Below, piece after piece: positions 16,669-25,053 of a stretch of 64,000 nt of DNA. The stretch comes from Sphingobacteriales bacterium. Its GTDB lineage: Bacteria; Bacteroidota; Bacteroidia; Chitinophagales; CAIOSU01. Positions within the stretch are counted from its first letter, which is position 1, and each line of letters begins with the position of its first letter. The notes under the pieces were generated by a model, which had not been told where the DNA came from, ran no database searches, and saw only the letters and a list, made by a program, of their open reading frames with translations. The DNA lies in NCBI GenBank assembly GCA_027486795.1, contig JAIXOI010000048.1, forward strand, positions 62,001-126,000, read 5' to 3'. The translations under genes were made by a program, and so were the position numbers.

Positions 16669-17205
16669 ATGTTGGTAAGTAAAGACAATTGGATTGAGGT
16701 AGGCTATACTGTATTTGCGCTTCAGGGGCCAAAAGGTATTAAAATAGAAGCACTATCAAAGCAAGTCAAAGTAAGTAAGTCTTCTTTTTACCACTATTTT
16801 GCCGATGTTGAAATTTTCATCGGGCATTTAGCCAAACATCACCTAGTTAAATCTGCTATCATTGCGCGTAAAGAAAACAATGCGCAAAGCATCGACCCTG
16901 ATTTGATAAATATACTGGTTGAGCATAAAATAGACTTGTTATTCAACCGCCAACTTAGAATCAATAGGGAGAACAAACTGTTTCAAGATACATTGATAAA
17001 ATCAAACAATATTATCGGTAATGGTTTTGTGAACTTATGGGCTAAAGATTTGAGATTGAACCTATCTAACCGCCAGTTGCAAAGCATTTTTGAACTGGCA
17101 CTTGAAAATTTCTACCTGCAAATAAACCCAGAGAATCTTAATACGGAATGGCTATCCGCATACTTTTCCAATTTAAGAACATTGGCCAAAAACTTGCAAT
17201 CGTAA
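16669..17205 (+). CDS. TetR/AcrR-family transcriptional regulator
   Basis: The 178-residue protein has an N-terminal helix-turn-helix: GIKIEALSKQVKVSKSSFYH is the classic TetR recognition region, ending with YHYF. The C-terminal ligand domain (about 60-178) shows no recognisable family. It probably represses a nearby transporter or itself; the membrane protein 64 bases downstream is the obvious candidate partner. Both genes lie between the two 125-bp repeats, suggesting they moved or were retained as a unit. Base composition is AT-richer than the flanking phoH gene. Confidence 0.8.
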   Translation: MLVSKDNWIEVGYTVFALQGPKGIKIEALSKQVKVSKSSFYHYFADVEIFIGHLAKHHLVKSAIIARKENNAQSIDPDLINILVEHKIDLLFNRQLRINRENKLFQDTLIKSNNIIGNGFVNLWAKDLRLNLSNRQLQSIFELALENFYLQINPENLNTEWLSAYFSNLRTLAKNLQS

Positions 17206-17269
17206 TTGTACGCTCCCGTATATAAAAACTTATAGCTCATGGTTAGGTTTGTCGAAAACAAAACCAAAC

Positions 17270-17683
17270 ATGAACATTTCACACAAGTCTTACCTGAAAT
17301 TTACGGCGTTTGTAATTGGCTCATTTGGGCCGATATTTTTTCTAGGAACCCTATCCGAGACATCGGAGTTTGCCCGATTGACTCTTGATTTGTTGAGTTG
17401 GCCCATTGATGATGCTCAAAACTACGAAGCACCAACAACCCGATTCCTTTCTGCCCTAACGGGTGGTTTCTTAATGGGCTGGGGCGTTTGTGTTTGGGGG
17501 CTACAAAAATGGGTTTATGATTCATCTCCGGAAGGTGTTAGAAAAGCGGTTCTGAGCGGTATATTGGCTTGGTTCATATTCGACAGCACAGGGTCAATTG
17601 CTTCAGGCAATGCATCCAACGCGCTATTTAACGTGGTTGTGCTCTTACTAGCAGTAGGCCCTATGTGGAGACCGGAGAAATAA
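17270..17683 (+). CDS. Small membrane protein of unknown function
   Basis: The 137-residue protein from MNISHKSY has about four hydrophobic segments (near residues 8-25, 58-75, 88-102, 115-130). The loop PTTRFLSALTGGFLMGWGV between the first two is distinctive, and similar 'tGgFl.GWG' membrane proteins are common in Bacteroidota, but I know no function. The frame extends to a TTG at 17249; the ATG at 17270 is preferred. It is probably co-transcribed with the TetR gene upstream. Confidence 0.7.
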   Translation: MNISHKSYLKFTAFVIGSFGPIFFLGTLSETSEFARLTLDLLSWPIDDAQNYEAPTTRFLSALTGGFLMGWGVCVWGLQKWVYDSSPEGVRKAVLSGILAWFIFDSTGSIASGNASNALFNVVVLLLAVGPMWRPEK

Positions 17684-17698
17684 TACCGAACTGCAATT

Positions 17699-17823
17699 CG
17701 TCCTCGCTGGAAGCGAGGATGGTTTAACACAGAGCTTGTAGCTCGCATGCTACAGGTATTTGCCCGCATGGTGTGCCGAGCTGGAAGCTCGCGGTTAGCG
17801 AATCCTCGTTGGAAACGAGGACT
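17699..17823. repeat. 125-bp structured repeat element, copy 2
   Basis: This is the partner of 16411-16535. It begins 15 bases after the membrane-protein stop and ends exactly at the stop codon (17822-17824, minus strand) of the dipeptidase gene. Its inner hairpins are CCTCGCTGGAAGCGAGG, CGAGCTGGAAGCTCG and CCTCGTTGGAAACGAGG. It may act as a terminator for both convergent genes. Confidence 0.85.
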
Positions 17824-19156
17824 AGTCAAGATTACTATTGTAACGCAAATCAAAATTCCCTCGCCTTTCCAAAAAGCCTTCCCAAATTTGCAAGAAGCGC
17901 TCACTGCTGCGCTTAATGGGGGCAAGGTCGGTGCCGTGGTCTTGTAGCCATTGCCAGTGGTGCTCTAGCATTCCGGGGTGCGGCATACCGAGGGTTTCTA
18001 TGGGGTTGTAGGTTTTGGTTGAGTCGAAGGGGTAACAGCCCTCGGGGCCTACGCGGGGGCGCTCGTGGCTGGTCCAGCCGTTAAAGTCGGTTTGGAAACC
18101 GATGCTAAAGAGTACCTTTTTTGCTTCGGGCAAATCTTCAAAACGAGTGCCTAATAGTTTATAGGCGTAGCTTTTAATGAGGCTATCTACAATGTCGTAA
18201 GTAAACTTATACGAATCAATGCTACCTGGGCAAAAGTTGGGCAGGGCATCCAAGCGCGCTTGGTACTCGGGGTAAGGATTATATTCAGCCATGGCAACGG
18301 GCAACGACACCAGCCCGCCAATGCAATAAATCAATAGTATCTGCTCTGGCGACAATGCGCGTGTATTGTTCTGTATTGGCTGAAAGCTCTCATGCGTGGA
18401 GATGGGCGCAATTTCGTGTTCCTCCATAAACGCCAGCGCATCGGCACGGGCATTCGGCGACATGTGGGTAATGTCGGTAATAATGCCTGCATTGGCCAAC
18501 CATATAATGGCGCGCTTACCTTCATCGGTCAATCCCTTACTATTGCTGCCATGTATTATAGTGCGTAAACTACCTCTATAATTAATAAGCCGCGTGGGCA
18601 ACTGCGGCAAGGTAGCCGCACCACCAAACCGGCCATCAATAAGGTGTATCAGTGTCATAAAGGCAATGCCTTGGTCGGCCCAAAAGCAAGCATCTTCCTG
18701 GTTGTGTACTATCTTCTCTGCACCTTCTACGCTGTGTATTATTACCGTTTTGTTGGTAGTGTTTATATAGTGTCGTACTTCTTGCGGGGTTTTAGCCACC
18801 ACAAACTTATCGGGGTTTGCGGCTGCAAAATCGTTAACGTACTTTAATTGCTCCAATATCGATTCGCGAGCTTTCTTAGGAGTTACCCATAGCTCCTTTA
18901 CTATTGCACCGTTAATAATAATCCGAGCGCCTTTGTTATCCTCCCAATAGTTGGCATAGTTTACATTGGTAAGCGTGTGGTTATAGCTCAGCGGTGGTGG
19001 GCTATCGGCATCAAAGTATAGCAGGTTTTGCTTAAACAATGGGTGCGCCATGTGCATGGTGCCGTGGCACTGTAAGTCCATATACTCACGTATCTCTTGG
19101 GCGTGTGCCGGTACCCAGCACACCACTAGCAGCCATACCATTAAAGCAAAGCGCAT
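17822..19156 (-). CDS. Secreted membrane-dipeptidase-like hydrolase (peptidase family M19)
   Basis: The 444-residue protein has a signal peptide ending VPAHAQ. Features of renal-dipeptidase-like zinc enzymes are visible: HSVEGAE with the bridging glutamate, LTDEGKRAIIWLANAGIITD followed by ITHMS, and ISTHES. The N-terminal metal motif, normally HxD in a DGHND context, is replaced by DLQCHGTMHMAH, so the first zinc site is altered. Long insertions make it larger than typical M19 enzymes. It probably cleaves dipeptides or D-amino-acid-containing peptides in the periplasm, but activity is uncertain. The stop codon abuts repeat copy 2. Confidence 0.75.
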   Translation of the reverse strand: MRFALMVWLLVVCWVPAHAQEIREYMDLQCHGTMHMAHPLFKQNLLYFDADSPPPLSYNHTLTNVNYANYWEDNKGARIIINGAIVKELWVTPKKARESILEQLKYVNDFAAANPDKFVVAKTPQEVRHYINTTNKTVIIHSVEGAEKIVHNQEDACFWADQGIAFMTLIHLIDGRFGGAATLPQLPTRLINYRGSLRTIIHGSNSKGLTDEGKRAIIWLANAGIITDITHMSPNARADALAFMEEHEIAPISTHESFQPIQNNTRALSPEQILLIYCIGGLVSLPVAMAEYNPYPEYQARLDALPNFCPGSIDSYKFTYDIVDSLIKSYAYKLLGTRFEDLPEAKKVLFSIGFQTDFNGWTSHERPRVGPEGCYPFDSTKTYNPIETLGMPHPGMLEHHWQWLQDHGTDLAPIKRSSERFLQIWEGFLERRGNFDLRYNSNLD

Positions 19157-19232
19157 ACTAATTTATTTGTTGCAATGATAGGGATTTTTAAACAGAGGTT
19201 GCTTAGCCGTGTTGGTATCGGCCGCGCAACGC

Positions 19233-19925
19233 TCAGCAAATCATCAATAACCTCAATTGCCCGGCTTTTTCAATGGGTGCGCGATGCACACAAGGCAACA
19301 CAGGGCTATCGGGATGATCGACGGCCAAGCGCCATAGGTTACCAAGCCCTAAATTGATGGTCTGGGCATTGGGCAGAGGTTGATAGTGTAAATCGAAGAA
19401 ATACTCGGTTAAAAACGCTTCGAAACCATCTTCAGCGCCATCATACAGCTCTTTAAGCGCTGCCCGTATTTCGGGCACCAGTATCTTCTGCACACATTGC
19501 GCATTGGATATTATTTCACTTGGCTCGCCATAGTAGGTACACAAAAAGGTAGCAGTCGGTATTGGCGATCGGTCAACATGAAAAGAATACACATCGGTCG
19601 GAAAAAACGGGAAGTCCTCGTCCCTATCATAGTACTCAATTACGTTCAGCACCGGCAATGCGCCGTGTGCCTCCAACAACTTCCAATCGTTTAAAATAAT
19701 GTCGCGGGCCAGTTGCCCTTGCTCGCTCAAGTCGAGTGCCAGCAATTGGCTTTGTTCCACTACGGTTACATTTCCGTTGCGTGTTATCTTCGCTACTAGC
19801 TCCGCAAAATCCCCTATCAGTTCACGCTCCCAACCAATTGCATTGATTGCTCCTTGAAATGGGGTGGCTACCAAATCTTGGAAGTTGGTGACTTGGAGGG
19901 TTTGAGGGTGGGTTACGCTTGTCAT
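19233..19925 (-). CDS. Uncharacterised protein, DUF1826-like
   Basis: The 230-residue cytosolic protein has no signal peptide or membrane segment. YSFHVDRSPIPTATFLCTYYG contains an H-x-D pair reminiscent of 2-oxoglutarate/iron oxygenases and of DUF1826. PVLPCVHRAPIEK near the end supplies a second histidine in the expected place (HxD...H). I cannot assign a substrate. It stands alone between the dipeptidase gene and a repeat-rich accessory stretch. Confidence 0.6.
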   Translation of the reverse strand: MTSVTHPQTLQVTNFQDLVATPFQGAINAIGWERELIGDFAELVAKITRNGNVTVVEQSQLLALDLSEQGQLARDIILNDWKLLEAHGALPVLNVIEYYDRDEDFPFFPTDVYSFHVDRSPIPTATFLCTYYGEPSEIISNAQCVQKILVPEIRAALKELYDGAEDGFEAFLTEYFFDLHYQPLPNAQTINLGLGNLWRLAVDHPDSPVLPCVHRAPIEKAGQLRLLMIC

Positions 19926-20199
19926 GTAGAGTGCAAGTATACGGGTATTGGGGGGATTGTCGTGGGTGCTGGGTTGTTTCTAGCGCAAGTTTTTCAACTT
20001 GTTCTTGGATTTAGGCAAGTATTTACTTGCTATTCTGAACGTATAAATTCTTAATTAAAGTTTTAAGGATGATGTTTATAAGATTAAGGTTCATAAGTTA
20101 AAACTAGCTCCAAAACAGTCACAAATTGTATAACTTGCGCCAGGTAATACATAAATTTAGGCTAGAAGTAGATTTTGAATAATAATTGTATATTTTTTT

Positions 20200-21390
20200 A
20201 TGAAACTGCTAATAAACTCCTCAGATTTAGAAAAGGAATTTCTGCGCCTTGCAAAACAATATAAAAAATACTTTTGGGTTGCAGCATGGGCTGGAGTTAC
20301 CTCTAAAGTCTTCAATGATTTGGTATCAAGAAAAGAAAAAATTGAAAGAATTACAGTAGGAATTCATTTTTACCAAACACATCCAGACTTCATTGAAACC
20401 TTTCTTAAAACGAAATCAGTTCGGTTTATTATGCAACCTTCTGGCACATTTCATCCCAAATTATACTTGTTCTATAACAGCAATAATGATTGGGAAATAT
20501 TGGTTGGAAGTGCGAATTTCACTAGTGCCGCATTTTCACTAAATACGGAGGCAACAATATTGTTAAATAGCAAAGGTGATAATTCCGGCGAAATTTTAAA
20601 ATCCGCTTTTAAACTCATTGATGAAAGTTGGGCGAACGCAAAAAATGTATCCAACACTGAACTTGAACATTATCGAATAGCATGGAAAAACCATAAACCC
20701 AAAGTAGATAGTTTATTAGGTCAATATGGTAGTTCAAAGAAAGTAAGGAAACCTCTTCATCAAGCACCTATTGCCACTATGACCTGGAGGGAGTTTATTC
20801 GAAAGGTTAATAACGAACCGCATAATCGTTCAGTTGAGCGTTTAGAGGTCATTTCAAAATGTCAAGAATTATTTGAGAGTGTTGATCATTTCTATCAACT
20901 TAAAGATGAGGAAAGGAAATTTATTTCTGGTATTCCAAATAAAATGGAAGGAGTTGAAAGATTGGAATGGGGTCTATTCGGAAGCATGAAAGGCGCTGGT
21001 GTTTTTAAAAATAAAATAATAAGAAATGATGTTAATTTATCCAACGCCTTAGATCAAATTCCCTTACACGGTCCAGTCACAAAAGCCCAATATGATAATT
21101 TTACAAAGCATTTTTCAAAGTCATTTTCAGGGGTAGGAACTGCTTCAAGGCTTTTAGCTATGAAGAGACCCGACACATTCATATGTTTTGTAAGCAAAAA
21201 CAAATCTCGTCTTTGCAAAGATTTCGGAATTCAGCAAGCTCATATGGATTATGAAAGATATTGGACTGAGGTCATAGTAAGGATATTTGACTCAGAATGG
21301 TGGCTTAATCCGTCTCCTAAAAATAATCAAGAAGTAAAGATTAGCGAGGCAAGAGCCGCTTTTTTAGATGCTTTATACTATGAAGGTTAA
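20200..21390 (+). CDS. Orphan phospholipase D-family nuclease, defence-like
   Basis: The 396-residue protein has an N-terminal PLD-type nuclease domain (about 1-160) with one HKD-like motif: His85 and Lys87 in FHPKLYLF, then GSANFTSAAF with Asn106. Single-motif enzymes of this group (BfiI, NgoFVII-type restriction enzymes, Nuc) act as dimers. The C-terminal half (about 190-396) has FSGVGTASRLLAMKRPDTF and an aromatic YERYWTEV end, perhaps DNA-binding, with no family I can name. There is no methylase or other partner next to it. The gene is visibly AT-richer than its neighbours and lies between unique sequence and about 1 kb of repeats, suggesting acquisition. TATATTTT before the ATG is a near-match to the -7 box. 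Confidence 0.75.
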   Translation: MKLLINSSDLEKEFLRLAKQYKKYFWVAAWAGVTSKVFNDLVSRKEKIERITVGIHFYQTHPDFIETFLKTKSVRFIMQPSGTFHPKLYLFYNSNNDWEILVGSANFTSAAFSLNTEATILLNSKGDNSGEILKSAFKLIDESWANAKNVSNTELEHYRIAWKNHKPKVDSLLGQYGSSKKVRKPLHQAPIATMTWREFIRKVNNEPHNRSVERLEVISKCQELFESVDHFYQLKDEERKFISGIPNKMEGVERLEWGLFGSMKGAGVFKNKIIRNDVNLSNALDQIPLHGPVTKAQYDNFTKHFSKSFSGVGTASRLLAMKRPDTFICFVSKNKSRLCKDFGIQQAHMDYERYWTEVIVRIFDSEWWLNPSPKNNQEVKISEARAAFLDALYYEG

Positions 21391-21397
21391 CGTAGCC

Positions 21398-21447
21398 GCG
21401 TCGGATTTATAAATCCGACGCAACGGAGCTGTGGATTTGCAATCCAC
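21398..21447. repeat. 24-nt perfect palindrome plus second hairpin, after the PLD nuclease gene
   Basis: GCGTCGGATTTA is followed immediately by its own reverse complement (21398-21421). GTGGATT-TGC-AATCCAC follows at 21431-21447. They start 8 bases after the nuclease stop and could act as a terminator or be a REP-type pair. Confidence 0.8.
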
Positions 21448-21565
21448 TAGTTTACGAATCCTTAAAAGAACACTATTACTAAATAGACTGACGACTATTT
21501 TAGGGATTGACAATTCTTTGCAAATCTTGCTCGTGAGATTCTAAAATTCGAATGGGCGGTGCAAA

Positions 21566-21716
21566 GTCCTGTAGGGACTATAGGTTGGTAGAAATAAGCA
21601 AGCTTTCAGTTTGAGGTAGTCCCGTAGGGACGATACCACGCTTGTTGGGTAACATCCCTATGGGATTTTTTAATTTAGGGTTACTCTTGTCTACCAACAT
21701 TACATCCCTAAAGGGA
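21566..21716. repeat. Cluster of REP-like palindromes (TCCCTA-GGGA type)
   Basis: Four short palindromes follow one another: AGTCCTGTAGGGACT (21565-21579), GTCCCGTAGGGAC (21619-21631), ATCCCTATGGGAT (21654-21666) and ATCCCTAAAGGGAT (21704-21717). GTTGGTAG at 21584-21591 recurs inverted as CTACCAAC at 21691-21698. This is typical of dispersed REP doublets. There is no gene in the interval 21448-22402. Confidence 0.75.
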
Positions 21717-21876
21717 TTTATCTCGCCCAAGGCGAGACGGAATAACAATATGGTGAAAATGCAACTGGCTATTAATCAACCTATTATATTATAAAAACCA
21801 ATACAAAACATTAATAATCAACCAGTTACACCTTTCCTCTTATCAATTTCGTTAATCGCTACAATCCGCTCCACAA

Positions 21877-22266
21877 CTCACTTCCTGGACGACAAAACCC
21901 TTCCTTTTGTCGGAATCAGAATAGGCAGAATTAAAGAATTATAGAATTTACTCAAAATGCAAACCCGCGCCAAATCTCACTTCGTGCACGACAAAACCCT
22001 TTCGGACAATGGCTGCTTTAAAACCAATCAACCGATTAACCAATTGACCAATAACCGCCTCACAACCCCTCGCCCAAGGCGAGACAAGCCTCATGAAATC
22101 TCACTTCCTGAACGACAAAACTATTTGGTCGATGGTCAATAGTCGATAGCTTGCCTCGTTTCAAACGAGGGTCCATGGCCTGATTCAAAACCAATCAACC
22201 AGTAAACAAATCAACCAATAACCGCCCCACAACCCTCATCAAACCTCACTTCCTGCACGACAAAAC
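21877..22266. repeat. Four 22-bp direct repeats (CTCACTTCCTGnACGACAAAAC)
   Basis: Copies lie at 21877-21898, 21976-21997, 22100-22121 and 22245-22266, differing at one or two positions. A longer shared block (ACCAATCAACC...CCAATAACCGCC) precedes copies 3 and 4, so the unit is about 145 bp and degenerate. The spacing is 99, 124 and 145 bases, too irregular for CRISPR. A palindrome GCCTCGTTTCAAACGAGG at 22153-22170, related to the ends of the 125-bp element, is embedded. Confidence 0.85.
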
Positions 22267-22402
22267 TCGGGATTCAGCAACTTACCAAATGCTTCTAAAT
22301 CCCCAAATAAATCCACGGTTAAAAATGGCTTTCAATCGTACATCGTAAATCGTACATCGTACATAAAAGAAGTCTTGTGTCTAATAACTAACTTTACACC
22401 CG

Positions 22403-24097
22403 ATGCTGGATACGGACAAATTTTGGATAAAAGACCTGGTGAACATCTGCGCCCGCAAAGGGTTGCGGTATGTGGTTTTTTCGCCGGGCTCGCGGTGCGC
22501 GCCGCTGGTTATTAGCTTCAACCAACACCCTGGCATTAAGTGCATCAGTATTATCGATGAGCGCAGTGCGGCGTTCTTTGCCTTGGGCATGGCGCAGCAG
22601 TTGCAGCAGCCCGTGGGGTTGGTGTGCACCAGCGGCTCGGCTACTTTGAACTACGCCCCTGCAGTGGCCGAGGCATATTATAGCAAGGTGCCTTTGGTAC
22701 TGTTTACCGCCGACCGCCCCAACGAGTGGATAGGCCAAGCCGATGGGCAGGCCATCAGGCAGTTCGAGATATATCGCAACTACATAAAGAAAAGCTACGA
22801 GCTGCCCAACGACATTAAAAACGATGATAAGCTGTGGTATAGCAACCGTATGGTAAGCGAGGCCCTGAACGCGGCCATGATACCCGATATGGGCCCAGTG
22901 CACATCAATGTGCCGCTAAGCGAACCGCTATATAACCTTGCTGAATATGAGAGCTACGACGAGCCGCGCATCATTGACAGCACGCCCGTTAAGCACTACC
23001 TAAGCCCCGAGGCTGAAGAACGATTGGTAAAAAGCTGGAACCAATACCAGCGCATATTGATTGTTGCCGGCTCATTGACTCCCGACCATAGGCTGCAAAG
23101 CTTAATAAACCGCATTAGCGACAAAGGCTATGTGCCCGTACTAGCCGAAATAACCAGCAACCTGAACGGCCCCAACCTAATTAAGGTGCTTGACCCTGCG
23201 CTAGAGGTAATACCGAAGGACCAAAAAGAAATCTTTCAGCCCGATTTGCTGATAACCTTTGGCGGAGCGGTGGTTTCCAAAAAACTAAAACGATACTTGC
23301 GCCAGTACCAACCCGTTGAGCATTGGTACATAGACGAAAGTGGCGACCATACGGATACGTACCAAACGCTTACCAACGTTATACGCTTGCACCCTGCCGA
23401 CTTTATAGAAATGATGCTGGACGGAGCTACCATGCCCAACCCCGACTACTGGCGACTTTGGCAGCAAGCCTATGACCGAGCGCTTGATAGGCACGAGGAA
23501 ATACTGGAAGCAGCCCCTTATTGCGACCTTGTGGTATTTGACCAAATACTGAAACACCTACCCGAAGGCACCAATCTACAACTGGCCAATAGTACCCCGG
23601 TGCGTTATGTAGGTTTGTTTGATACCAATAAACTGCTCAATGCTACCATTAACTGCAACCGCGGCACTAGCGGCATTGATGGCACCGTAAGCACTGCCGC
23701 AGGTGCTGCCTATGTAAATGGCAAGCCTACTACGGTAGTTACGGGCGACCTCTCGTTTTTGTATGATAGCAATGCGCTATGGAACAAGCACCTGAGTGGT
23801 AATTTGCGCATTATTGTTATAAACAACGGTGGGGGCAATATTTTCCGCATTATACCTGGGCCAGCGGGGTTGGGCAAAGAGATATTGGAGAACTTTTTTG
23901 AGACCAAACACAATGCTGATATTAGTCACCTTGCCCAAGCTTTCGGCATTCCTTATTACATTTGCGATAGTTTGGAAGGGCTGGAGGAAACTTTACCTAC
24001 TTTTTATCAACCACACGATAACAAATGTGTTATACTGGAGGTAAAAACACCAAATGATACGAGTGCAAACATTCTTAAAAAATACCTCAACATATAA
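22403..24097 (+). CDS. menD: SEPHCHC synthase, MenD (menaquinone biosynthesis)
   Basis: The 564-residue ThDP-dependent enzyme joins 2-oxoglutarate (after decarboxylation) to isochorismate. The start [27 protein letters not shown] and [14 protein letters not shown] are MenD signatures. The ThDP-binding end shows [14 protein letters not shown] and TGDLSFLYD followed by NNGGGNIF. Full length. It leads a menD-menB-menA run with 5 bases between menD and menB. The upstream 100 bases hold the low-complexity words TCGTACATCGTAAATCG and GTCTTGTGTCTAA, then TAACTTTA close to a -7 box. Confidence 0.95.
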   Translation: MLDTDKFWIKDLVNICARKGLRYVVFSPGSRCAPLVISFNQHPGIKCISIIDERSAAFFALGMAQQLQQPVGLVCTSGSATLNYAPAVAEAYYSKVPLVLFTADRPNEWIGQADGQAIRQFEIYRNYIKKSYELPNDIKNDDKLWYSNRMVSEALNAAMIPDMGPVHINVPLSEPLYNLAEYESYDEPRIIDSTPVKHYLSPEAEERLVKSWNQYQRILIVAGSLTPDHRLQSLINRISDKGYVPVLAEITSNLNGPNLIKVLDPALEVIPKDQKEIFQPDLLITFGGAVVSKKLKRYLRQYQPVEHWYIDESGDHTDTYQTLTNVIRLHPADFIEMMLDGATMPNPDYWRLWQQAYDRALDRHEEILEAAPYCDLVVFDQILKHLPEGTNLQLANSTPVRYVGLFDTNKLLNATINCNRGTSGIDGTVSTAAGAAYVNGKPTTVVTGDLSFLYDSNALWNKHLSGNLRIIVINNGGGNIFRIIPGPAGLGKEILENFFETKHNADISHLAQAFGIPYYICDSLEGLEETLPTFYQPHDNKCVILEVKTPNDTSANILKKYLNI

Positions 24098-24102
24098 CAG
24101 GC

Positions 24103-24924
24103 ATGAGCGAACGTAAGTGGACCACCATTAAAGAGTATAACGAAATACTGTTCGATTTTTACGAAGGCATTGCCAAAATAACCATTAACCGCCCGCGCTA
24201 CCGCAACGCATTTACACCGCAAACCAATCAGGAAATGATTGATGCGATGCATATTTGCCGCGAAAACCCAGACATTAACGTAGTGATACTAACGGGTGCT
24301 GGCGACAAGGCTTTTTGCAGCGGTGGCGACCAAAACCTGAAAGGGGTTGGTGGTTATATGGGCACCGATAAAGTACCGCGCCTAAACGTGCTTGACCTGC
24401 AGAAAATGATACGTAGCCTACCTAAACCTGTAATAGCCATGGTAAATGGCTATGCTATTGGTGGTGGACACGTACTTCACGTAGTGTGCGACCTTACCCT
24501 TGCCAGCGACAATGCCATTTTTGGCCAAACTGGCCCGAAAGTAGGTAGCTTTGATGGTGGCTTTGGCTCATCATTCTTGGCACGCCACGTGGGCCAAAAG
24601 AAAGCCCGCGAGATATGGTTCCTGTGCGAGCAATACACCGCCCAAGAAGCCTTAGATATGGGAATGGTAAACAAAGTAGTGCCTTTGGCTGAGCTAGAAA
24701 ACGAAACCGTGCGCTGGTGCAAAACCATTATGAAACGTAGCCCTTTGGCACTTCGCATGCTTAAGTCGGCGTTTAATGCCGAGTTGGACGGACAGGCAGG
24801 TATACAGGAGTTGGCTGGCAACGCTACCCTACTTTACTATTTTACAGAGGAGGCGCAAGAAGGCAAAAATGCTTTCTTGGAGAAACGCGACCCCGACTTT
24901 AGCAAGTATCCGAAGTTTCCATAG
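24103..24924 (+). CDS. menB: 1,4-dihydroxy-2-naphthoyl-CoA synthase, MenB
   Basis: The 273-residue crotonase-fold enzyme closes the second ring of the naphthoquinone. It has [20 protein letters not shown], typical of MenB rather than generic enoyl-CoA hydratases, an oxyanion-hole [15 protein letters not shown], and [19 protein letters not shown] with the family's Ser/Asp. The C-terminal SKYPKFP is also normal. It lies five bases after menD and is clearly co-transcribed. Confidence 0.95.
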   Translation: MSERKWTTIKEYNEILFDFYEGIAKITINRPRYRNAFTPQTNQEMIDAMHICRENPDINVVILTGAGDKAFCSGGDQNLKGVGGYMGTDKVPRLNVLDLQKMIRSLPKPVIAMVNGYAIGGGHVLHVVCDLTLASDNAIFGQTGPKVGSFDGGFGSSFLARHVGQKKAREIWFLCEQYTAQEALDMGMVNKVVPLAELENETVRWCKTIMKRSPLALRMLKSAFNAELDGQAGIQELAGNATLLYYFTEEAQEGKNAFLEKRDPDFSKYPKFP

Positions 24925-24985
24925 TTTTTAGACACAAGACGCGAGACACAAGACACAAGACTGCTTCAAAAGCATATAATGGTTT

Positions 24986-25031
24986 CCCCTCCTTCGCGAG
25001 GCCTTTTTGAGCGTATTTGGCCAAGGAGGGG
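24986..25031. repeat. Inverted repeat CCCCTCCTT...AAGGAGGGG between menB and menA
   Basis: The two 9-base arms are separated by 28 bases. Related arms form a hairpin at 26762-26791 upstream of mnmA. The bases just before, 24929-24958, are an imperfect array of AGACACAAG words. It could weaken or modulate read-through from menB to menA. Confidence 0.6.
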
Positions 25032-25053
25032 ATAGGGGTGGTCAAAACGCAAC

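Noticed and set aside
21877-22266. CRISPR array
   Set aside because: The four repeats are 22 bp, degenerate and spaced 99, 124 and 145 bases apart; there is no cas gene.
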